From Rhodoferax sp. (lineage in GTDB: Bacteria; Pseudomonadota; Gammaproteobacteria; Burkholderiales; Burkholderiaceae_C), in assembly GCF_018063565.1 (NCBI RefSeq), contig NZ_JAGPBB010000001.1, positions 1 through 64,000 of the forward strand: 64,000 bases of DNA, read 5' to 3'. This document shows positions 52,716 through 60,373 of this stretch, in pieces. A program made the position numbers and the translations under genes. The first letter of the stretch is position 1; every line of letters begins with the position of its first letter. Below the pieces are notes generated by a model, which ran no database searches, had not been told where the DNA came from, and saw only the letters and a list, made by a program, of their open reading frames with translations.

Positions 52716-53279
52716 ATGGCACACCACCTGCTGTTGGCCTATTCGACCACCGACGGACACACCCTGCATATTTGTGAGCGTTTGCAGTTTGTCATGACGG
52801 CGCTGGGCCAGCGCGTCACGCTGGTGCCACTGAATCAGGCGAGTGAGCTCAATCTCAACAAGTTTGAGCGCATTGTGATTGGGGCCAGCATCCGTTATGG
52901 TCGTCATCAAGCCGAGGTCGCACAGTTCATCGAGCAGAACCGGGGCTTTCTGGAAAGCAGGCCCAGCGCGTTTTTCAGCGTCAACATCGTGGCGCGCAAA
53001 CCCAACAAGAACCGGCCCGAGACCAACCCGTATTTCAAGAAATTCATGCGCCACATCCGCTGGACGCCGCAGTTGGCGGCAGTGTTTGCCGGCAAGCTCA
53101 ACTACCCGATCTACCATTGGTTTGACCGCCAGATGATTCGGCTGATCATGCTGATCACCCATGGCCCGACCGACCCGACCGCCGTGGTTGAGTTCACCGA
53201 CTGGGCGCAAGTGGAAGCCTTTGCCCACGCAGTTTGTGAGTTGCCCGTGCCAGTCGATCCCTTGCCGGTAGCGCCCTGA
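52716..53279 (+). CDS. hemG: menaquinone-dependent protoporphyrinogen IX dehydrogenase (flavodoxin fold)
   Basis: A 187-residue flavodoxin-like enzyme that oxidises protoporphyrinogen IX to protoporphyrin IX in haem synthesis. FMN phosphate loop AYSTTDGHT (residues ~7-15), IVIGASIRYGRH and FFSVNIVARKPNKNRPETNPY, plus the HemG-specific inserted hydrophobic segment with PIYHWFDRQMIRLIM. Start ATG 52716 with AGGG upstream; the longer open frame overlaps nothing but lacks a site. 54 bp after the EF-G paralogue, possibly one transcript. Confidence 0.9.
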   Translation: MAHHLLLAYSTTDGHTLHICERLQFVMTALGQRVTLVPLNQASELNLNKFERIVIGASIRYGRHQAEVAQFIEQNRGFLESRPSAFFSVNIVARKPNKNRPETNPYFKKFMRHIRWTPQLAAVFAGKLNYPIYHWFDRQMIRLIMLITHGPTDPTAVVEFTDWAQVEAFAHAVCELPVPVDPLPVAP

Positions 53280-53300
53280 TGCGCCATTGACAGCTTTCCA

Positions 53301-53337
53301 GCATTCGATGCAGCCATCAATATGCTATATCGAATGC
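53301..53337. repeat. inverted repeat between hemG and yceI (possible bidirectional terminator)
   Basis: GCATTCGAT (53301-53309) and ATCGAATGC (53329-53337) form a perfect 9-bp stem with a 19-nt loop that has a smaller AGC/GCT stem. hemG and the yceI gene converge here. T-rich sequence follows only ~35 nt later. Terminator role is likely but not certain. Confidence 0.5.
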
Positions 53338-53376
53338 AGCATCCAAATACCACCAGGTATGCGCTAGAGGCTGTTT
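53337..53376 (+). repeat. AT-rich dispersed element, copy i
   Basis: CAGCA at 53337 and GCGCTAGAGGCTG from 53361 with the same 24-nt offset; the first motif differs by two bases from TAGCT. Overlaps the end of the preceding inverted repeat and is followed by a T-run (TTTTTTATAATTTTT). Confidence 0.5.
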
Positions 53377-53395
53377 TTTATAATTTTTCCAGAAC

Positions 53396-53971
53396 TTACT
53401 GCTTCACCGCTTCCACCTGCACGACCAGGCGCACATTTTTCGGGAAACCCCAGTCAATGCCGTAGTTCATGCCGTACTGCGTGCGATCCAGTGTGGCTTC
53501 AAAATCGCCACCGCACACCTCTCGTTTGAGCATCGGACTGTCGTAGCAGTTGAAGTTGAGTGCTTTGAGTGTCAATGGATGGGTCTTGCCCAGCAGCGTC
53601 AAGTTGCCACTCACCTCAGCGACTTTGTCGCCACTGAAGCTGAACTGATCCGCGACAAACTTCATGGTCGGAAACTTCTCGGCATCAAACAGGTCGGCGC
53701 TTTGCAGATGTTTGTTGAAGGCGGGTGTGCCGGTATTGATGGAGGTGGTGTCCACCGTCAGGGCCACCTTGCCCGATTTGGCAGCGCGGTCAAATTCCAC
53801 CGTGCCTTCCTTTTTGTCAAAACGGCCGCGGTTGGTGCTGGTGCCGAAGTGACTGATCTCAAAGCTCACAAAGGTGTGGGTTGGGTCAATCGCATAACTG
53901 GCGGCTTGAACCGTCGGGGTGCCGGCAAGCAGGGCCACAGCGGCAAGGGGCAATAGGGTTGAACGCATCAA
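53396..53971 (-). CDS. YceI-family periplasmic lipid-binding-like protein
   Basis: A 191-residue periplasmic protein of the YceI family, a lipocalin-like barrel that binds isoprenoid-type lipids. Signal peptide (LLPLAAVALLAGTPTVQA) precedes ASYAIDPTHTFVSFEISHFG, the family start. A lone cysteine pair (NCYDSPMLKREVCGG) may form a disulfide. Third gene of the cyt b561-yceI-yceI operon; 49 bp from the second yceI. Confidence 0.92.
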   Translation of the reverse strand: MMRSTLLPLAAVALLAGTPTVQAASYAIDPTHTFVSFEISHFGTSTNRGRFDKKEGTVEFDRAAKSGKVALTVDTTSINTGTPAFNKHLQSADLFDAEKFPTMKFVADQFSFSGDKVAEVSGNLTLLGKTHPLTLKALNFNCYDSPMLKREVCGGDFEATLDRTQYGMNYGIDWGFPKNVRLVVQVEAVKQ

Positions 53972-54020
53972 ATACTCCTGAAGGGTTGAAAAAACAAGGG
54001 GGGAAATGGCTGACGTGCCG

Positions 54021-54593
54021 TCACAGTTTGGCGACGCCTGAGAGAGCGAACTTGAAACTCACCTGCACATCGTCGGCCACCATGGAGGTGTCAGCCCAGT
54101 CGCCGTCACCAACTTTGAAAGCCAGTCGCTTGATCGGCAGTACGCCGGTGGCGACTGAAATCGCGCCGGACTGGGTCATGGTCACGGGTACCTGGATGGC
54201 GTGTGACTGCCCCTTGATGCTGAGCTGGCCGGTCATCTCGAACTTGCCGCCTCCAAGGGCGCGGATGTTACTGGAGCTGAACCTGGCTTGCGGGAACTTC
54301 GGCACGTTGAACCAGGGGGCTTTGGGTAACTCGCTGTCCATTTCGGCACTGCCCAGGGTAGCGCTGCCCATGTCCACCGTCAGATCGACCCGGCTGGTCG
54401 CCAGTTTGCTGGCGTCAAAGTTGACCTGGGCGTCAAATTTGCGGAAATGACCGCTGACCGGTACACCCATCTGCCGGGCGGTAAAGGCCAGTTCGCTTTG
54501 GGCGGGCAGCAACTTTTGCTGGGCGGCGGCGTCCAGACTGGTGGCTGCCACCAGGGCGGCAAGGACGGTGGCTAGAAGGGCTCGGTGTTTCAT
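54021..54593 (-). CDS. YceI-family periplasmic protein, second copy
   Basis: A 190-residue YceI paralogue with signal peptide (LLATVLAALVAATSLDAAA) followed by the family strand LLPAQSELAFTARQMGVPVSGHF. It shares FxxxxAxVxFDxxxLAxSRVDLTVDM-type spacing with its neighbour but is diverged. 40 bp after the cytochrome b561 gene. Likely works with it in quinone or lipid handling at the membrane. Confidence 0.92.
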   Translation of the reverse strand: MKHRALLATVLAALVAATSLDAAAQQKLLPAQSELAFTARQMGVPVSGHFRKFDAQVNFDASKLATSRVDLTVDMGSATLGSAEMDSELPKAPWFNVPKFPQARFSSSNIRALGGGKFEMTGQLSIKGQSHAIQVPVTMTQSGAISVATGVLPIKRLAFKVGDGDWADTSMVADDVQVSFKFALSGVAKL

Positions 54594-54633
54594 GGCGGAG
54601 TCGGGATAGGTTGAAGAAATGAAAGGGCTGTTT

Positions 54634-55209
54634 TTAAGGACGCACCGGCAATATCCGCTGCATCAGGCCGTCTCGGTCAACCCAGTGATGTTTCAGCGCG
54701 GCGGCGACATGCAGTGCCACCAGACCCATCAATGCGAATGCAGTCCATTGGTGCCAGGGCCTGATCAGTTCGGCCAAAGCCTTGTCAGCTGACAGCAAAT
54801 CTGGCAGGGGCAGCAGGCCCAACCAGACAATCGGGAACCCGGCCGCCGAGCTGTAGGTCCAGCCAAGCAAAGGTACCGCAAAAAACAGCAGGTACATCAG
54901 GTGGTGGGTGGCGTGGTAGGCCTGCGCTTGCCACACCGGCATGGCACCGATCATGGTGGCGGGCAGCGCCGGCGGGCGGTGCGTCAAGCGCCAGAACAGC
55001 CTGACCGCCGACAACAGCAGAACCGCCATGCCCGCCCACTTGTGCCAGTTGTAGAGCTTCAATCGCCACGGGGAAAAAGGCAACTCGTGCATATAAATGC
55101 CCAGCGCAAACAGGCCGATGATGCCCCCGGCGAGCAGCCAGTGCAAAGCAATGGCCGGTGCGCTGTAGCGCAGCAGCGGGGTGTGTGGGGTGATCAGCGA
55201 TGCAGACAA
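54634..55209 (-). CDS. cytochrome b561 family protein
   Basis: A 191-residue membrane dihaem cytochrome with four helices. Haem-ligand candidates are in APAIALHWLLAGG (helix 1), LYNWHKWAGM, QAYHATHHLMYLLFF and LMGLVALHVAAALKHHW (helix 4). This is the YceJ-type partner of YceI; together they may move electrons between quinone and a periplasmic acceptor. First gene of the operon, divergent from the diguanylate cyclase at 55408. Confidence 0.9.
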   Translation of the reverse strand: MSASLITPHTPLLRYSAPAIALHWLLAGGIIGLFALGIYMHELPFSPWRLKLYNWHKWAGMAVLLLSAVRLFWRLTHRPPALPATMIGAMPVWQAQAYHATHHLMYLLFFAVPLLGWTYSSAAGFPIVWLGLLPLPDLLSADKALAELIRPWHQWTAFALMGLVALHVAAALKHHWVDRDGLMQRILPVRP

Positions 55210-55407
55210 AACGGCGCTCCGGTTGGCAGTGAATCAGGACCAGGCCTGATGTGAATGGCGCAAGTTTAGAAAGTGGCAGGTACAAACAGAATCAAGTGAA
55301 TTGACGGCAAGATTCAAAGTTTTTCAATGCAAAAAGATGGTCAAGGCATCAAGGACAATCGTGCAGAACCCCGCAACCATGCGGGATGCCAGAGAGAGAG
55401 GTGGAAC

Positions 55408-57144
55408 TTGAAACTGAGAACACGAATCTTGTTGCTGAGTGCTTTGCTGACCATTGCCACCGGCGTGTTGGCCTGGTGGGTGGCACGCGAGCAGGCGGTC
55501 GGTATCGTGTCGCAGTGGGCCATGCGTTACGCAGAAAAGCAGGTGCTTTACGACAAGTTGCGCATGATGCAGCCGATCCTGCGCGAAATCGCGCTGTCGC
55601 GTCAGCTTGCCAATTCACCGTTGATCAGGGCCTGGGCACGCCAGCCCGATGATGTCGATTTGACCCGCCGTGCCTTGGTTGAGTTGGAGTCTTTTCGGGC
55701 CAACTTTGCCGATCAGAGCTATTTTGTCGGGCTGCACCCGAGCGGCCGCTACTACCACAACAACGCCAAGAACGAGTACATCGACGCCCCATTGCGCTAT
55801 ACGCTGGACGCCAACAAGGCGGCTGACCGTTGGTTTTACGACATCATCACGCAAAACCGCGACATGCACATCAATGTCAACCCCGATCTGCCTTTGGGGG
55901 TGACCAAACTGTGGATTGATGTGCTGATCCGTGATGGCAATGACATTCTGGGTGTGGCGGGCACCGGGCTGGACCTGACCAGTTTTATCCGCGAAGTGGT
56001 TGAAAACAGCCAACCCGGCATCACCAGCCTGTTTGTGGATCATGTGGGCGCTATCCAGGTGTATCGGGATGAGAAGCTCATCGACTTTGCCAGCATCACC
56101 AAGGCGGCCGGTAACCACAAGACGCTGGACATGCTGTTTGAAAGTGATCAGGACCGTCAGGCCGTGCTGGCGGCGATGAAAGAGATCGAGCAGCAACCGA
56201 CCAAGACGGTCAATCGCGCCGTGCAGATGCATGGTCGACCATTTTTGGTCGGACTGGCTTATCTGCCCGAGATTGACTGGTACGAGGTCACGCTGCTGGA
56301 TGTCAACACCTTGCTGCCGATGCAGCATTTTGTGGGCATGCTGCTGGTGTTTGCGCTGTCGCTGCTCGCCACTCTGATTGCCTTCAATGTGCTGTTGGGG
56401 CGTGTCGTCCTGAAGCCCATTCACCGGCTGGCGCGAGCCATCGAGCAGGTGAAGAGCGACAACTTTTCTCCCCAAGACCTGCCCAGCGGCGGGCAGGACG
56501 AGATCGGGCATCTAATGCAATTGTTTTCCGACATGGCGCGACGCGTTTGGACATCGCGTAGCGAGCTTGAAGCGCGCGTGGCCGAGCGCACCGCCGAGCT
56601 GCAACAAAGCCAAGCCAGGCTGCAGCACATGGCCCAACACGACAGCTTGACCGGTCTGGCCAACCGCGCCTTGTTTTCCGACCGCTTGCATCAGGCGCTG
56701 GCGGCAGCGCGTCGCGACCAGACGCATCTGGCACTGCTGTTTCTGGATCTGGACCATTTCAAACCGGTGAACGACGACTACGGCCATGCCGTTGGTGATG
56801 AGTTGCTCAAGGTGGTGGCACAACGCATGCTGGCCTGTGTGCGCGAGTCCGACACCGTGGCCCGTATTGGGGGTGACGAGTTTGTGCTGCTGCTGCGCAG
56901 CGTGAGCGACGACCCAGGCCAGACGGCGTTGACGGTGGCGGAAAAGATCCGCGAAGCGCTGGCAAGGGCATTCGACATTGACGGCAAGGCGTTGCACATC
57001 TCATGTTCGATTGGTGTTGCCATTTATCCCGAGCACGGGACGGACGACATCACACTGGCCGGTCATGCCGACCAAGCCATGTATCTGGCCAAGCAGGCCG
57101 GGCGTAACCGGGTGACGCTATTTCAAAGTGTGACCACCCGATGA
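55408..57144 (+). CDS. Cache-domain diguanylate cyclase
   Basis: A 578-residue membrane protein: TM1 (residues ~8-26), a large periplasmic dCache-like sensor (to ~315, with YFVGLHPSGRYYHNN and DVLIRDGNDILGVAGTGLDL), TM2 (~322-345), HAMP (VLKPIHRLARAIEQV), a coiled coil and GGDEF with RIGGDEFVLLL. I-site RxxD (RESD) lies five residues earlier, so product inhibition is likely. Start: I prefer the TTG at 55408, six bases after GAGG in a purine-rich stretch; an ATG at 55327 would add 27 polar residues and has no ribosome site. Confidence 0.86.
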   Translation: MKLRTRILLLSALLTIATGVLAWWVAREQAVGIVSQWAMRYAEKQVLYDKLRMMQPILREIALSRQLANSPLIRAWARQPDDVDLTRRALVELESFRANFADQSYFVGLHPSGRYYHNNAKNEYIDAPLRYTLDANKAADRWFYDIITQNRDMHINVNPDLPLGVTKLWIDVLIRDGNDILGVAGTGLDLTSFIREVVENSQPGITSLFVDHVGAIQVYRDEKLIDFASITKAAGNHKTLDMLFESDQDRQAVLAAMKEIEQQPTKTVNRAVQMHGRPFLVGLAYLPEIDWYEVTLLDVNTLLPMQHFVGMLLVFALSLLATLIAFNVLLGRVVLKPIHRLARAIEQVKSDNFSPQDLPSGGQDEIGHLMQLFSDMARRVWTSRSELEARVAERTAELQQSQARLQHMAQHDSLTGLANRALFSDRLHQALAAARRDQTHLALLFLDLDHFKPVNDDYGHAVGDELLKVVAQRMLACVRESDTVARIGGDEFVLLLRSVSDDPGQTALTVAEKIREALARAFDIDGKALHISCSIGVAIYPEHGTDDITLAGHADQAMYLAKQAGRNRVTLFQSVTTR

Positions 57145-57158
57145 GGCTGTGCAGGCGG

Positions 57159-57623
57159 TCAACGTTCGTTGCGGAAGGTGGTGTGACAGCTTTTGCAGCT
57201 CTTTTCCACGGCGTCAACGGCGTTGCGGATGGCAGGTAAATCCGCGCTTGCGGATACTTTGACCAGCTGATTCACGGTTGCCAGGTAGTCGTCCTGGGCC
57301 GACTTGAACTCGGCCGGCGACTGCCAGACCGATGCCTTGGCGCGTGTTGGTGGGTAATTGCCGTCCGCCGCAAAGAGTACCCAGGGCTGGCGCGACAACT
57401 CTTCAAGTGCCACGGCATTGGCCTGGAATTCTGATTTCACATAGTCCTGACGCTCGCGTGCCACCAGACCCATCGGCTCCAGGGTTTTGGTCATTTGTTT
57501 GAAGAGGGCCTGGCGCTTGCTGACCAGTTGTTGCGGGTGAGTGTCTTTGACTTTCTCGGAGCAGGCACCCAGCAGCAGGGCGACCGAGACCAGCGTAAAA
57601 GCAAATTTAAAGGTTGGCAGCAT
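57159..57623 (-). CDS. cytochrome c' (class II) lipoprotein
   Basis: A 154-residue class II cytochrome c with the haem site CKSCHTTF at the extreme C-terminus, as in cytochrome c'. The N-terminal leader has a lipobox LLGACSE, so it is probably anchored to the membrane; typical cytochromes c' are soluble, so this is a lipoprotein variant. Fold is expected to be a four-helix bundle. It starts 7 bp after glnE ends, in the same direction. Roles in NO detoxification or electron transfer are possible. Start ATG 57623. Confidence 0.85.
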   Translation of the reverse strand: MLPTFKFAFTLVSVALLLGACSEKVKDTHPQQLVSKRQALFKQMTKTLEPMGLVARERQDYVKSEFQANAVALEELSRQPWVLFAADGNYPPTRAKASVWQSPAEFKSAQDDYLATVNQLVKVSASADLPAIRNAVDAVEKSCKSCHTTFRNER

Positions 57624-57630
57624 GTTGAGA

Positions 57631-60342
57631 TCAAGTGTTGAGGTGCGGGGTGAAGACGCTGTTCCAGAGCTTGAGTACCGCCGCACGTTCGCTGCTCAGT
57701 TCGTCAAGCCTGACCTGGGAGGGTGCTTCGTCAAGTCGCGCATGGTGTTGCACCTGCCGCATCGCACGGTAGGCACTGGCCGCCGCATGCCCCACCCCCG
57801 GCGGTAGCAGTCCAAGCGCTTCAGCCCGTTCCAGCAGGGCGATGTTGCCTGCATTGGCCAGCAATTCCGGAAAACAGCGCGACTGCGACAGCACCAAAAA
57901 CTGCATGACAAACTCGGCATCCATCATGCCGCCGTGGCTGTACTTGATGTCAAATACGCCGGGGCGGTCCGGGTGCGACTGTCCGACCCGATCCCGCATG
58001 GCACTGATTTCGTTGCGTAATGCGTCGCCTTGCCGCTCTGCAGTGATCACGGCAGTACGAACAGCGTCAAAGCGGCCGCGCAGGTCTGCGTCACCCAGAA
58101 CGCAGCGCGCGCGTGTCATGGCCTGGTGTTCCCAGGTCCAGGCAGCGTTGGAGCCACGCTGCTGCTGGTAGTTGGCATAGGCGTCGAAGCTGGTGATGAG
58201 CAGCCCGGCATTGCCGTTTGGGCGTAACGCCGTGTCGATCTCGTACAAGTCACCTTCACCAGTCTTGACGGTCAGCCAGTTGATCAGTTTGCGCACCAGG
58301 TTGGCGTATATCTCGGGTGCACGATCATCGTCGTCGTCAAAGACAAACACCAGATCGAGGTCGCTACCGTATCCGAGTTCCTTGCCACCCAGTTTGCCGT
58401 AGGCGATGATGGAAAACCGCGGCTGCTCACGGTGCGCCTTCTTCAGTCGCTGCCAGCACCAGCGGGTGGTGATGCCCAGCACCGCGTCCGCCAGCGCACT
58501 GAGGTCGTCGGCCACCTGCTCAACCGTCAATGCGCCTTCGATGTCTCGCGCCAGCGTGCGAAACACTTCGGCATGGTGGGCTCGGCGCAACAGGTTCAGC
58601 AACGCCTCGTCATCGTCTTCGCTGGCGTTTTGCAGGGCGCTGCGCCGGTGTTCCAGTTCATTCACAAAGGCACTGGCATCAAATCGTTCGTGCAGCATGT
58701 TGGACGCCGCCAACTCATCAATGACGCCCGGATGCAGCAGCAGATAGCGCGCCGGCCAACGCGCGGCACCAAGCAGGCGCAGCAGCCGTTCATGCACATT
58801 GGGTCGCTCCAGTAACAGCGCCAGATAACTCTCGCGGCGCAGCAGTGGCTCCATCCAGTCGACCAGACCGACTGCGGCGGCCTCGGTCACCCGATCTTCG
58901 CGCACCCATTGCGCGGTGCGCGTCAGCAATCGCATCAGTCGGGCGCGTGCTTCATCACGCAGCGCCAAGACGCGCGGATGCTCGCGCCAGGACTGCAGCC
59001 GCTGGCGATACAGCTCACCAAGTTGTGGCAAAAGATCGTCGATGATGGTCACGACGGGTGCTGCTTTGCCGCCCTGGCAGCCTTTGCATTCGGGTTCGGC
59101 GCCGCCAAGCAATTTGTCAAATTCCTGCGCCACCAGTTCCCGATGCGCATCCAGCTGGTTAAGCAAATCGGCCACGGAATCCAGCTTCAGCGTGGCAGCG
59201 ATCCAGCTCAGATCTTCGTCCTGGGTCGGCAATACATGGGTTTGCTGGTCATCGAGGTACTGGATCCGGTGCTCAACCCGGCGCAGAAACACGTAGGCCC
59301 GGGCCAATGCCGCAGCGGTGTCGGCCTGCATCAGCCCGGCTTTGACCAGGCGTGGCAGCGCGTTGAGTGTGGCGCGGGTACGCAACTCCGGAAACTGGCC
59401 CCCCCGGACCACCTGCAGCAACTGCACGATGAACTCGATCTCACGGATGCCACCGCGCGAGAGTTTCACGTCGTTGGCGCGCTCGGGCCGACCGGCACTG
59501 CGTTTGGCGGCGTGGTCACGTATCTGGCGGTGCAGCAGGCGCAGTGAGTCAAAAACGCTGTAGTCAAGGTAGCGCCGGAAGACAAAGGGCATCACAACTT
59601 TGCGCAAGGCGCGGGCGCTGCCGTCGGTGACACTGGCGTGCGGGGCGATCACCCGGCTTTTCAGCCAGGCAAAGCGCTCCCACTCCCGCCCCTGGACATG
59701 CAGGTACTCCTCAAGCGCGTCCAGCGACACCGCCACCGGACCGGAGTTGCCATTGGGGCGCAGGGCCAGGTCCACCCTGAACACAAAGCCATACTCGGTG
59801 GTGTCGCCCACCAGGGTGTAGATGGCGCGCACCGCCTTGGCAAAATACTCCTGGTTGCTGAGTCGCCCACGCCCCTGGGCATCGCCGGTGGTCTCGCCGT
59901 CTTCATCGTAGACATAAATCAGGTCAATATCACTCGATACATTGAGCTCCCTGGCACCGAGTTTGCCCATGCCAATCACCCACAACTGGGCACGCTGGCC
60001 CAGCCCCGACATGGGTATGCCGTGCGTCCTGTCCAGGTTCGCCAGAACTTCGTCAAGTGCCTGATTGAGGACAAACTCCGCCAGATCGGTCATCACGGCC
60101 GTGATCTCGATCATTGAAACCTGTTCGTCACAATCGAGGCACAGCAGGCGCTCCAGCACCAGGGCACGGGCGATGCGCAATGCGCTGGCGCAGTCCTGCC
60201 CCCTGTTTCTGAGCGTTTGGAACAGCGCCTGCAAATCTGCCGGTGTGGGTATACCCACAGGCAGCAAGGACAGCTCGGCGTCAAAACGGCGGCGAACTCG
60301 CTGTGCAAAGCGGGAGTGAGGTGCCAGACAGGGGCGGGTCAT
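57631..60342 (-). CDS. glnE: bifunctional glutamine synthetase adenylyltransferase/deadenylase
   Basis: Adenylylates and deadenylylates glutamine synthetase under control of PII. 903 residues, typical for betaproteobacteria. The two nucleotidyltransferase domains are marked by GMGKLGARELNVSSDIDLIYVYD in the N-terminal half and YGKLGGKELGYGSDLDLVFVFDDD in the C-terminal half, each quoted in part, both with intact DxD. A central segment with cysteines (ECKGCQG) lies between. The gene is divergent from the yhdP-like gene with ~30 bp between starts. Confidence 0.95.
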   Translation of the reverse strand: MTRPCLAPHSRFAQRVRRRFDAELSLLPVGIPTPADLQALFQTLRNRGQDCASALRIARALVLERLLCLDCDEQVSMIEITAVMTDLAEFVLNQALDEVLANLDRTHGIPMSGLGQRAQLWVIGMGKLGARELNVSSDIDLIYVYDEDGETTGDAQGRGRLSNQEYFAKAVRAIYTLVGDTTEYGFVFRVDLALRPNGNSGPVAVSLDALEEYLHVQGREWERFAWLKSRVIAPHASVTDGSARALRKVVMPFVFRRYLDYSVFDSLRLLHRQIRDHAAKRSAGRPERANDVKLSRGGIREIEFIVQLLQVVRGGQFPELRTRATLNALPRLVKAGLMQADTAAALARAYVFLRRVEHRIQYLDDQQTHVLPTQDEDLSWIAATLKLDSVADLLNQLDAHRELVAQEFDKLLGGAEPECKGCQGGKAAPVVTIIDDLLPQLGELYRQRLQSWREHPRVLALRDEARARLMRLLTRTAQWVREDRVTEAAAVGLVDWMEPLLRRESYLALLLERPNVHERLLRLLGAARWPARYLLLHPGVIDELAASNMLHERFDASAFVNELEHRRSALQNASEDDDEALLNLLRRAHHAEVFRTLARDIEGALTVEQVADDLSALADAVLGITTRWCWQRLKKAHREQPRFSIIAYGKLGGKELGYGSDLDLVFVFDDDDDRAPEIYANLVRKLINWLTVKTGEGDLYEIDTALRPNGNAGLLITSFDAYANYQQQRGSNAAWTWEHQAMTRARCVLGDADLRGRFDAVRTAVITAERQGDALRNEISAMRDRVGQSHPDRPGVFDIKYSHGGMMDAEFVMQFLVLSQSRCFPELLANAGNIALLERAEALGLLPPGVGHAAASAYRAMRQVQHHARLDEAPSQVRLDELSSERAAVLKLWNSVFTPHLNT

Positions 60343-60373
60343 AATTCTGCTCTACCAATTCTTCTATAACGGT

